From: Branchiostoma floridae
Taxonomy: Eukaryota > Chordata > Leptocardii > Amphioxiformes > Branchiostomatidae
DNA length: 64,000 nucleotides
Assembly: GCF_000003815.2 (NCBI RefSeq)
Contig: NC_049980.1
Span: 16,949,613-17,013,612, forward strand
Direction: 5' to 3'
Every line of letters starts with the position of its first letter. Position 1 is the stretch's first letter. Below are positions 47,601 to 59,350 of this stretch, one piece after another. The translations under genes and the position numbers were made by a program. The notes below the pieces were generated by a model that did not search any database, was not told where the DNA came from, and saw nothing but the letters and a program-made list of their open reading frames with translations.

Positions 47601-50600
47601 GTTTGAGTTGTCCCCATGGTTATTACGATTATGGTAAACTGACCCAAGACCGACGAGAGCTGAGATTTGATCTAATTATAAACTCACGTGCATGAAGCGA
47701 TCAAACAATTGTCTGCATCACCTGTGCGTGGCGCGCTGTTCTCTGGTTGCGATTGTGGCAGTTGCGACTGATATATTTTCCCTTTTCGTCAATATCGACA
47801 ATATCAGGGAAAACTGAAACCATCACAACATGCTAAAAATTCATAAATCTAAAACCTCATCAGTAGACAAAAATTGCCGTAATGAAGTCTGCTTTGGGGG
47901 CAAATAAAATCTTACGACGATAGCGAAATTTTGAACATGTTCAAAATCCATTTCAGTCCTATTTTCGTCATAGGAGGCTCCCCGATTTACTATGATTCAC
48001 CTGCGATTGACGCAAATACGCTCTAATGACCTCATCGTACGATGCACTACGATCCTTGTGACCACGGCTTCATATATTTAAACCATTGCTTCCGATTCTT
48101 CCCCGACTTACGACGTACTGCGCTTATACCGCGCATAAAACTTCCATCGCAGTCAATCGTACGATTCTTGTGACCGGGGCTTTACATGTAATCGGCTTGC
48201 AATGGGAGACAAAGGAGTGTTCTCGTCTAGTCTGGGTCGAAGAACATACCTTGACGGACACCGATCCTCGTTACATGTTCGAAGCTTGTCGTCGGGCTTG
48301 TTGGTCGCATTGCAGAATCGTGGGTCGACCTGCCCAGCTTCTTTCTCCACACACATCACCCTGGATCTCTGTGTGCCTAAGACAACGGAGCAAGAGTCAA
48401 TGGTATGGACATGAAAACGTGTAACCGATGTACTAAGTGGTGATACGTAGTCTTGTATTTATTGCAGAATATTAGCTACGTGCCCACTCATTTTGATAAT
48501 GGTAGAAATGTTCTCTAATGTCTTTGACCGAAAAGTTATGTTAAACATCTCCATGCCCCTTCCATGTAAAACTGCCGTACCTGTCCCGCAGGTGGCGGTA
48601 CACTCCGTCCAGTCGCTGAACTCCCAGCTGAAGTCTGGGACTCTTGTTGGCTCTCCGTCCGTGTCGTTCTGTTCCCGCGGAATGGTGTACTCAAAAACGA
48701 CGCCTGGGTTCTTTTCCTGAAACAGCAGCTGAGAAAAGCACAAGAAGTTCTTATATGTGACTTTCAGCACGTACTGACGTTAACTAAACATTCTGTTTTA
48801 TGCCACGTTTTCGGCGGCAATACGTCGGTGTTCTCTCATGTTTCGTGCGGATCGGCCGATATTCGCAGGTTCGTGTACACCGAGCTCCGTTGAAAATGAT
48901 AAGCCAGATTTTCAATCCAAATATACCCCCGACCCTCTGTTTATTTTTAAAAATCGGACGACTTCCTGGCGATCAACAAATACGACCAGAGCCCTCTGTG
49001 CCAGGGGCTTTACCAACATGGTGGCTATGATACCGTGTTGTCTCACCATGATGTGCAGTTGTTCCGTGGTGGGCCCGGGCGCGGTGAACACCTCCCTGTT
49101 GCCATGGCGCTCGTACCGGAATGTCGTGCCGCCCGCCTCGTACTCACCCGTCCACTGGAAGGAACAGCCGGTACATGTAAGAGACCAGATCGTGCATCTT
49201 TGATATATGACGCTGCCAATGCAAATTGCTCTGTGTGAAATGAATTGATACTGTTACACATGTGAAACTAGCTAGCATAGTAAGGCAGAAAACAAATGTG
49301 CAGGGTATCACATACGAGGACTAGACCTATTCAAATACAATGTTATACCACACGAAAGCATTAGATAATCGTTACAACCATCATTCCCAACAATACCTGT
49401 ATGAACCAGTGACCGTTGATATAGTACTCCCCGTCATGCCCCTTGAGTGCCAGGAAGTTGTTGGCCTCAGCCACTTCCTCCACACGGATGTTACGCGCCC
49501 CGGCCGGGATAACTGTCGCTTCCACGTAACCTGGAGGCGAAGAACAGACTTCATGTCACCTGTCGTCGCATATCGGTGTGCACATATACCACCAAAACCT
49601 TCATTACGTTCATGCTCAAAGGTTCAAAATGGCGTTTGGTATAAATATGAAAACAATACTCGATAACACTTGTGACGAATTAGGCTTCGGTTTTCATTCC
49701 ATACAGGTAGGCATGTTACGAAAATTGATCTTTATCACAAGTCTAAAACATACAGGCGGCTTTGGTGCAAACATCATATTCTCTATGCATTAGGCAACAA
49801 TATCACAGTTGTGACGGCATAATAGTCACGTCAGTTTTGAGCGTTAGTATAAATGAGGATCTGACCTCTGCCTTCCTTCTCGTTATAAGACTCCTTGATG
49901 GTCTCACAGGAGGTTCCGTCTCCGCTGCACACCCCGCATCGGTCCTCCGTGGCGTTAGAGCCCAGGATGAAGTCACAGCCCACAGGCTGCGGGAACGCGG
50001 CAAAGAGAATGAATGAATGAATGCATGGCTAGCTCTCAAACGGAAAAAGGTGCAAAGTAATTGAATCGTAGCGACAGTGCTCTTAACACCATAGCTTCTC
50101 TTTCAATCGTCTTGTTTGAGAGGCACTTCGTGTCGCGTTCAACGTCTAGAAAATTACCAAGTTACCAAATTCCATAGGCAAATGCTCATCTGTAAGAATG
50201 CAAGGTGACGGGCAATTGATCACTGAATATTTCATCATGAAATGGAGTAAAAAGTCATTCCATGATACAAACTTACTTTGCATATTCCGTCGATGCAGAC
50301 GTCCCGCGATGCTTTGCGACACGGGGTCCCGTCTATCACGACCTCTGCCAGTCGTGCGGAGAAGAAACTCCCTTCCGGCTTACAGTGGAGCTCACACGGA
50401 TACTCTAGGAAGAAAGAAATACGGCTTCTTGGTGGAAAGAAACTGTGTATACAATTCGTAGCAGCGATATGCTTTCCTGCCTGGTAGCTACTACGTCCCG
50501 AGGGTGCATGGCGGTTAGTTTGTCTCCTTGAATCATGAATGTTCATAGATTGGACTATATTTTCGTAGACATAATTAACTACGTGTAAAGTCCTGTGGAC

Positions 50601-53600
50601 GTTACGTTTCTTGTGCGATTACTTTTACAACTAAGTTATGTCACTCATTCTGTTGCTGTTGAAGTCCCTCGTTTTGGAGGGCACGATAACTGCTCGAAGC
50701 TTGTTGCTAACATGTCCTTGGTGCTGATTGGACATTCACATGAAACGAAACTTAGCTGATGGGCTAGATAATATTAAGCCCTCTTAAAAAAAAGAAGGAA
50801 GGTCATACAGAGGGTAAGCATTTGCATAGAGTAGACTTCCTGACCAGGTCTTTTAGAAGGAAGTAGCGGCGACTATCTTGTATTAAACCAGTTAATCGCT
50901 AGAAGGCGTAAGTGTCTGGGTGCAAGGGTGGATATATTGCACTTACGGGGATATGCGACTGGCACCCAGCTGTAATAGTTGCCCTTGAAAGGTTTCTCGT
51001 CGTGCATCTGACATTGCCACTCCCGGAAGTCGATTTCACCATCAGGACAGGCCTGCACCATGGGCAAAAACACAGCTATATCCCGACATCTCATCCAGGG
51101 GAAACAAAATACGACACAGCTTATCGATTGGTAGGGTTATCTACAGATCAGAAATTGCAAAGTGATATATCCAACAACATTTAAAGGTAGTTTCGTTCAT
51201 GTTACGAAAATGACTGCAGAGAAAAAAGGATTCTCATATACCTCAACGTTGCACAGCCTGAATTTTTTGCGCTGTCCCAAACAGAACCGTCCGCCATGTG
51301 ATGGTCTGAAGATGTAAAGAACCAAATGTATATGGGTTACAATGTGGGGTCACGTCATCTGGCAATTGCTTGAGAGGAATGTGTGTCTCTCATGAATATC
51401 AGATGGCTTTAGAAATCAGATGGAGTAAGACACGACTAGTGTAGTCACTCAGGTAGAGTGTTGCTGAAAATGTGTTGAAGCTTTATAAAGACGACCTTCG
51501 GAAATATATTTCTTAACATGGAAATTCAGTTCTAGGCTTTATGGTAACTGCATTTATTGTAAATTTCTGTATATCTCCTAAGTTATACGCACCTTGGGCT
51601 GTCACAGCTTCTGATCGCATGCTGCACGCCAGCTCCACACGTCCTGGTGCAGTCAGACCATTCGGACCACGTGCCCCACCCTCCATCTACGACAGGGGGC
51701 GCTCCTGTTACGGCCACGCAGTTGCCCCTGTTGCACCACTGCAAGGTACAGGGTTCACATGATTCTTCAGTAGGCTAGATATACAGTGTTTTCATGAGAC
51801 GTTTGTTCTCACAACAATTTAGAATATCAGAATACTTGACTTGAAACAAGTGGAAGATGGTACATGTACCTTGTTGTGACCACAGCGGGTTCCCTCAGCA
51901 GCGGACTCCAGTTTAGAGTGACAGGCGTTGGTTTCCACTACGTTACACCATAACGTGTTACAGACGTCCTGATGTCAGAAAACAGACAAGTAAACCAAAC
52001 ATTAATCATATTCGTTTCTGATAATTTACTCATTTAAATGGCCAAATGGTCAATTTGTAAGGTTGCTGTAAATATTTCCAAGATCACAGGGGCATGTTCT
52101 AGTTGATTTGACATATCAAAATGAATGATAGAGAATTCGTTGTGAATACAAAGAGGATGAGAAGTAACACAAAGAATGAGAAAAAAGTTATACAAAAATA
52201 TAAGTTTCTATATTACTAAAATGTTGAAAGACGTAGTCGTGCGATCCATTTTCCTTCAAATCCCCCTACCTACCATACTCAAAAGAACACACCCAGTACA
52301 TATACAATACAACACCATGCTATAAGAAGTGCTGCCGACCCACCGACATGCCATAGCAGAGGGACGCGGTGGGGCCGTACTGCAGGCGGCACTGGTGGTC
52401 AGCATCGTACATCATGCCGGGCGGCAGGGTGGGGAACGTGAAGTCGTGCTCCGACGGCTGGTCGTCCAGGCAACTACCCCATCCTCGGCTAGTGGAGATA
52501 ACGTAGCGTTCAGTACTGAGTACATACATGTTACTGCGTGTCCGTTTGTTTGTCTGTTCGTGAATAGCATAACGGAAGAAGTCGTATATGGATCTTTATG
52601 ATACATTAAGTTTGTAGGTATCGGCAGAGTGAAGACACATGATTAAAATAGATGAAGTTTCCATAGTACTGCAGTGGAACCTCCAGTTTTGATATCCCTG
52701 TTCTGTGCATGTTATGTCCGAGACTTATGAGTAGTAGATAGCTCTTGCAGATATATCCTTTTTTTCATGCCTCATCGATATCTTACCACACAAGAGTACG
52801 GGTGCATGCGGTAATTTGACTATGACTTTTTAGTTTGCATATCTGTAAGCTGTAACGTCAAGTGCAAACATGTTTACATAGATTCTTAGGGGGTTACTTA
52901 AAGCTTTTCCCGTGGTCCTGAATGTCCATCACAATTAACAGTTCAGCCAATGATAGCATGACAATCAGTGGCTCGACCAAAGAAAGGACAGTCGCATGTC
53001 TGTTAAATATTTGCAGTTTTCTGTTCTTTTTTTTTTTTTTGCATGGGTGGGGCAGTGGTGTTGGTCTTGCCTTCGTTTTCACCCGTATCCATCTCCTTCC
53101 CCTTTACATTAACTTCCCGACCTTTGCTATTTCACTGCAGGAACCTGTTTTGGAAACAGGTTGTTGAATCCTCGTGGGAGAAAGGTACGTGACAAACGTG
53201 ACGACAGCTGTGTTGTCTTTGGTTATTCAAGTGTCCTTTCTACTCCGCTCGTCCACACGATCGGTACAGAAACAAACATTGACTCGAACTTGACACTGTA
53301 TTGAGATTACCGCACATGTAGCCCCACACATTGAAATCACGTGGACTCTACATGAGGATAGAGTGTGCGAACATATGTTTTTGTAAGTCATCCCGAATAA
53401 TTGAATGCACCCCAATCTTCCACACATTTGAACTTCATATGGCTATATGTGCTTCTTACAAAGCCCGATGCCGGTGTTCTGTGCCTGGATATATGAATCT
53501 GCCAATTCAGAACCACAGAGTAAGTACAAGCAGTTGTGACCTTGTGAGGGTCGACCTGCCCACGGGATTGTAAAATCACCCCCAAATCTGGAGAAGTACT

Positions 53601-56538
53601 CTGCAGCTTCGGCGCGACATCTCAGGCGACAAAAGATCCGGAAGTTATCGAGCCTGTTTGGGCCTTTATTAGCCAGGAGTACCTTGTTCTGTTTGTAGGT
53701 TTTGTACTTGAGAGGACCGCGCTGTGGTGACCTTACCGGCGGTAACCATATGCATGTATCACACACATGACGGACGATACCGTACAGTTCACCGGCGTTT
53801 CGGAGGCAGCGGTTTATCTGTAAATTGTCCCAATGCCTTCGTAAAGAAGGTCATGTTTGCGTGTGTCTGTGTGTGCACATACGTGCCAGTCTGGCCGTGT
53901 ATAACACAACTCGGGAAGTTGTGAGTGGATCTTCATGATATTTGCTATGTTGGCAGGTGTTGGCAAAAATGAAGAAATGATTACTGAGATGCACTTGGCG
54001 GCTTTCAGTGGTACTGCAGCATGGCTTCCAGTTTTGACATCTGATGTTCTCGACATGCAATGGTCATCATTTTACAATGGTATACAATAGATAGCTCTTA
54101 GACTCAAGAAGAAGTGTAGTAGCGTAGGGTTCGACCCATAGCTCAAACTCAAATCTGTAGACTGTTAGGAAAGACGCATATTTATTTTACTTGAAAAGGG
54201 GAAAGCAGACCAACCCATGGGGAAACGTTTATTTCTTCAATGTTGGTGTAAGCCTAGAGAGGCTATTTTAAATCTGAAAAAGTTTCACAAAATTTACTTT
54301 GTGACCCGTGATATATAGGCTTGAGATTGCAAACTGACTCACGGGGCATAATTGACATTTCCCTGACAGACACTTTAACGACTCCCTAACCACCAGACGG
54401 CACATGGCGTTCCACAACAGGAGTTCATTTGAACTTTGACATTTCGCCACGTCCAAACATGTCATGAAAATGTTAACTTTCAATGTTATGAGGTAAAACA
54501 TGACCATGTAGATCCGTTTACTTTGGCAACATCCGCCCACGCGAGTCCGCACTCCAACTTATGGCTCCAGACTATCAGTGGGTCCTCTTTTGACTGTTGA
54601 AATGCCATTAAATTCCGCAGTAACACATCGTAAGACTGTCCATTCTGCACTCAGCCAACCTAGCTTATGTCCGCAATGAAGAACAGATGAAGAGGCTGAT
54701 TATTGTTTCATAAAAGCGTTTATGCACAACACAACTGATCATGGCGCCATCTTCTATTATACCTTACTTGTGATTGTCTTTAAGCGTCTTCTTTCACTGA
54801 TACCGACAGAACGGGTAAGCTGTGTCAAAACGAGCTACACCCACCCATCTGCTCGTAGATAAGTGTAATACTTACTCTAGAAACGTAGTGATGGTGGCCC
54901 TGCTGCAGTTGGACCATGCCAGGGGACTGGTCTGTGTGGTCAGCAGGTGAGACATGACGTGTGGCCGCTGGTGGGGAGGCGTCTGACAGCCGCTCTTCTC
55001 GTCATCGTGCTTCATGCCGAAACTGTAGTATAATTCAGTTAGACTCATCAGCTCACTCTTAGGGTTGAGCACAAACTGTCTTATTACTTTTTTTTCACGA
55101 GTGTGGTTACGAACGATATTGTCCAAGCTATTGAAAACGTTTAACTTTCTTTCCGGTCCTGGACAGCCCAACCATGCTGTGTTATCATTTGTTATTGTAC
55201 CTTTATTTGTCTTTGTCAGTTGTGATGTTGATATTAGCTGGTTCCAAGAGTGCATTACCTCTGTGTATCCTACTTTTACTAGCTGATCACAAAGAACTGT
55301 GCTTACTTGTGTCCGATCTCGTGCGCCATGGTGAAGGCCACAGCCAGCCCCGTGTCCTCGTTGATGTTGCAGCTGCGGTGCGGCTGGCACATGCCGTACA
55401 CCTGAGCCAACCCCAGCGTACCACACGGCTCGTTCATACCTGTACAGATGTCGTACCTGCGGGGCGACGAGTAGGATAGTATTCAATTTTATATTACATT
55501 AGTCCTTTAGAGCAGCTGGTGAAATTCAATAAGTTAATTCCTTAAATAAGAAGTATTCTAAGTCTCGTCTCTATGGCAGTTCATAAGTACAAGGTTGATG
55601 TCTATGAGTAGTGAATACCTTGTCAGAAGAATGGCCACGTCGTGGTGGTTGGGGTGCACCTCGTCCTTAGGGTTGATGCTTTTCGACCACTTACAGAAAC
55701 TGGACATCGTGTGGTCGGCGTGGTGAGAGATGGATAAATCCTCCTGTTCAATGAAATCATGAAGTGCTCTACTGAAGTGATAAAGTGAACAAGATTGACC
55801 TGATGTATTATCAACTATCTACTAGTACTAACTGACTTTTCATATTCCCAGCCACCATCAATTGTTCAATTAACTTTCAGAAATATTCCCCGTAATCATC
55901 AGTCGTTAATTCACCTTTCCGACATATAGCCAGTCACGATAGAATTGGATTTTGACTAAATACACATGCTGTGATAAGATAAGTAAATTCTAATTCTAAG
56001 GAAAGCGTTCCATCGTAACTTACTGGTTCCTCCTCCAGTAGCATCAGACGCACTAGCACAATATTGATCAGGTTCCCTATGGACGGGTCATGGTAGAGCC
56101 TGGACACCTGAGAAGGAACAGTACAGGGATAAGAAATAACTTCAAGTTCAAATTTACAACATGTTTCCTTGCACCAAGCCATTTAAAAGTTTCATACATA
56201 CTTCGTACAGCAAAAATAGTAAAATTACATAGTTTTTGTTTATGATCGACTACATGCTCTAAACGCTTTAGATCATGTGCTCAAATGTTTTTCTATTGAC
56301 CAGTCCATGCTAAATCACTCCCCTCTCACCATGTTTAGAAGTGTAAGTACGTAAGTCTCGACGTCGTCGTCCTTGTAGTAGTCCACCATCTTCTTGTCCA
56401 CCACTACCAGAGTCTCCACGAACCGCTCCTTGCTGACGGACCGTTTTGCGCGTGCGCGGCTGCCGTGTTGTTCGCCGCCATGATTGTGATGCTTATTTTC
56501 CCATCGTTCTCTTCTGGTTTCGTCCCTCTGTCTGTTAC
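44660..56538 (-). CDS. ADAMTS7/12: ADAMTS7/12-like secreted metalloprotease (5' end missing)
   Basis: Twenty-one exons were placed on the minus strand: 56538-56330, 56107-56024, 55743-55619, 55456-55307, 55022-54876, 52488-52344, 51968-51870, 51738-51593, 51305-51242, 51052-50947, 50404-50277, 49986-49866, 49530-49397, 49154-49047, 48728-48581, 48376-48250, 46809-46593, 46351-45581, 45440-45294, 45119-44969, 44823-44660. All phases agree. Order: end of propeptide with furin site RAKR before [13 protein letters not shown]; reprolysin domain with zinc site HEIGHNFGMKHD (split between exons 4 and 5) and Met-turn VMSHLL; disintegrin-like; first TSP1 ([12 protein letters not shown]); Cys-rich; spacer; three more TSP1; a Ser/Thr-rich linker (about 190 residues); two TSP1; PLAC domain ([17 protein letters not shown]-like). 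Wording matches ADAMTS7/12 (ERWE before the furin site, [27 protein letters not shown]). These enzymes cut COMP and other cartilage matrix proteins. Signal peptide and most of the prodomain were not found; they probably lie beyond 56.6 kb or outside the window. Confidence 0.93.
47108..48181. mobile_element. Non-autonomous Harbinger-like DNA transposon
   Basis: A 1074-bp element within the ADAMTS intron between 46809 and 48250. Its outer 25 bp are perfect inverted repeats (AGCCCCGGTCACAAGAATCG... at 47108 and the inverse ending at 48181); the match continues imperfectly inward (TGCGATGG in both). It is flanked by TTA on both sides (47105-47107 and 48182-48184). The 3-bp TTA/TWA target and GC-rich termini fit the PIF/Harbinger superfamily. 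No transposase frame is present. The interior repeats words such as ATCGCACGAT and TCGTACGA near both ends, as subterminal transposase-binding sites often do. Confidence 0.88.
52489..54875. other. Longest ADAMTS intron (2.4 kb)
   Basis: Separates the end of the catalytic domain from the disintegrin-like exon. It contains a poly-T tract (about 53028-53040) and a 107-codon minus-strand ORF at 53443-53766 with basic, protein-like composition ([17 protein letters not shown]) but no family match or splice partners in the ADAMTS frame; it may be a transposon remnant. Confidence 0.4.
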
Positions 56539-58987
56539 CTACGATGTAAATATACACTATGTATACTGTCTTAACCATACAAAATTGAAATATCTAAGTT
56601 AATATAAAGTCCACAAGGTTGATGTTGATGAATAAAGGAGCTTGAGGATGACAGGACAAAGTCTTCTGACTTGACATGACAGAAAGAAAAAAAACTGAAA
56701 CTAGAACGGCAACATGTTCAACTGACAAATGAAGGATGCTTTCCTCCTATTGGTTTGATTCTACAAAAACCTATACAGGTTTTGTTATCGTTAACCTTTA
56801 ATGCCAGTACAGGTTTTGTTATCACAAACCCTTAATATCAAAACCTGTAATTGCTAACATTTGCTGTAACAGCTAATATTGTGCTCATATTTGTTGGAAC
56901 AGCCAATATGCTAATGTCATCGGCAGGTCTAGGCTCTGATTGGTTCGTGGTAAAATGACAAGAAGAGAGAAGAAGATCACGCAAGCAAAATCAGTATGTT
57001 CCCCTGGCATGGTGGAAACATAGATATGAGACGGTCGATTCTGCTTTATTTCACGTTTCTACCCTTGGGGTCAATGGTAGATACCTGTCCCCTGGACAAC
57101 GCAGTAAATTGAGTAATGGCACCCCAGGTTGGTGCAATGGGCCGGGGCAGACCGAGGATTTCCTGCGCGAGACGGAGCCTGAACTCGCCACAGGTGTTTT
57201 CTAGATCTGATTAAACACACGTCAGGAACGTTTGGTTCTCATTAAGTTGTGATTTACTCAACGCGGGGGAAGGGCCTTGGATCACTGCTGAGGACACAGT
57301 AACTGGGTAAGTCTATTGTGCGGGAAACAATCGTTGGTCTTTCGATCACAACGGGGCATTGTCGGGGGAAAGTGCCAAAGACAAACTCTACCTAGCCACC
57401 GCTACAAAGCCACCGCTGAACATTGAAGGAATAGTATTCAAAGGCTTGGTCTTCCGACGCACATTCATTTGACGTGACTAAGGTCAGATACACGTGCCAA
57501 AAACCGCAGGATAAAAGTACACCAATCTCTCTTGATGCAAAAAGTCAAACATAAATTGTAGTTCAACATAACAAGTCATAACCGACGTTCTTTTGTCTCT
57601 GGAAAAATACACCTTTGTACCGGTTAATATTTTTGCAATCATCATAATTGGCAAAGAAGGAGAGGCATTCTAACATGTACATTTTATTGACCTGTGCATT
57701 GCTGTTGTCAGTAACGCACCCCCCGGTGTTACCCAGCCTTGAAAGCATGCAGCGCAGGCAGGCAGACAAGCCGCCGCCGGGCCAGCTATCAGACTCCGGC
57801 TTCCTGCCGACCTTACAAACGAGTCAAGCAGGTGGTTTACAGCGTTGTTAAGTAATCTTTACACAGGCTTCAAGTCATAACGTCGAAATCTCCTTTGCCG
57901 GTCGCTTAATCTTTTCGCTGCCCCTCCCCCTTCCGATGTCGCATACTTGACCTGAAGGCCGCACCACAGGTGCCCAGGTCATGTCGGTGACAAACACAAG
58001 TAAAGCAAGATATCACTTCACAGCGCTTCTCAACGCATTAGTTTTTCACCTTTCGAGCCTTGGGTAGCTTTATTTTTCAGACGAAGAAGTCACCCTCTAT
58101 TCCTCACACTGAAAGAGATCAAGTGCATGTTGGTACACATCCGTCAGCCCTGGGAGGGATATATACGCGAGGGAGGTCTTGTTCAAGGTTACGACTTTGT
58201 ACAGTATCAATGTTGATTGGGAAAGAGTTGGGTACGCGATGAAATGCAAGATCGTAGACGGATCTAATTCTAGGCAATTAAATGATACGTGCTTTTAAAC
58301 ATAGTCCAGACCACAGCTATGGAATAACTCAAAGCACAGTCCAAACACGAAGGACATGTCAGGGGGAGTAATATTGAAGGTTTCATTTTGGTATGTGGAT
58401 AGCTCTCGAAGTCCCGGTCGTGAATATTCAGCAACAGAAAAAGAGAAACAGCAAAATGACCTATGTGGGCTCCCCGAGAGGGCAGCCATCAGTGTCAGAG
58501 GGCACTTATTGCAAGTTGGTCTTTTATCTCGCCCGAGCCCATATGGTCCCAATTACCTGGGATATTGTCTGTCTCGGTGGAAACATCTGCTGACGCGCCC
58601 GATAAAGCTGTTATGCGGCAAACAGGTGGTTCGGTGAAAAGTTAAGGCAGTCAGGATTCACACAACGTTGGTTCGGTCCCAGAACCGCTCCGGGCCACGT
58701 GGCAGGCTTGGCCCGAGTCCACGCGACTCTCTGTTGACCGAACGCTATATTAAATCCACGGATGCCCCCACAACAACGCTACACTATTTATTTGTTGTTT
58801 CGCAACTCTGACTGTTCGATATATTGATCCAGACTATATCTTTACTCTCATGTATCTTGAACCATCAAGTATCCGGTCATCGTTATGTTGAAGTGCGTTT
58901 GAAGTGACCATTCCATCCAGACAATGCCGACTCTGATCATGTTAATAGGTACATTCAATCTTTTCAGTTTTAGAATAAACACGATGC

Positions 58988-59350
58988 AAAACAAGAGTTC
59001 GGAGACCTCATATCTCCATGAAATATTCTGAATATGCAAATGAATTCCACATCTTCATGATCAATGCTTGATTATGTATTAAACTAACTTACGCATGTCA
59101 CAGTGTTCACAGTCCAATCATTTACCCCTTAGAAGAATGATGGCACTTTTGCACTAATTATACAAATTAGGTACTTATTTGAATAATTGGTATCTATTAA
59201 TGTTTCACCTGCCATTAACTACATATATTGAATGTATTTGAGTCCTATAGTGGACAACACGGCCAATAGACTCTCCTGTCATAAGCTACCTTCATACTAA
59301 GTATCATAAAAATCTATCGTTCTTTCATGGAGATAATTGTCGAAGCAGAC
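58988..59350 (+). repeat. Dispersed repeat, copy 2 (family shared with 13952-14757)
   Basis: Starts AAAACAAGAGTTCGGAGACC and follows copy 1 through CTCATA(T/C)CTCCATGAAATATTCTGA, CAATCATTTAC and GTATTTGAGTCCTATA, with scattered changes and indels. It ends near CATGGAGATAATTGTC, shorter than copy 1, with an internal deletion. Confidence 0.65.

Noticed and set aside
53443-53766. Possible THAP-type or transposase fragment in the largest ADAMTS intron (plus-strand CSVPGY and minus-strand basic ORF)
   Set aside because: Only isolated words match; no zinc-ligand spacing or continuing frame supports a domain.
57117-57210. Exon-like minus-strand block (CTAG acceptor, ACAG/GTATC donor, open in two frames) as an ADAMTS prodomain exon
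   Set aside because: One frame ends in the required phase and contains GCHYSIYC, but the surrounding residues do not resemble any ADAMTS prodomain; left unassigned.
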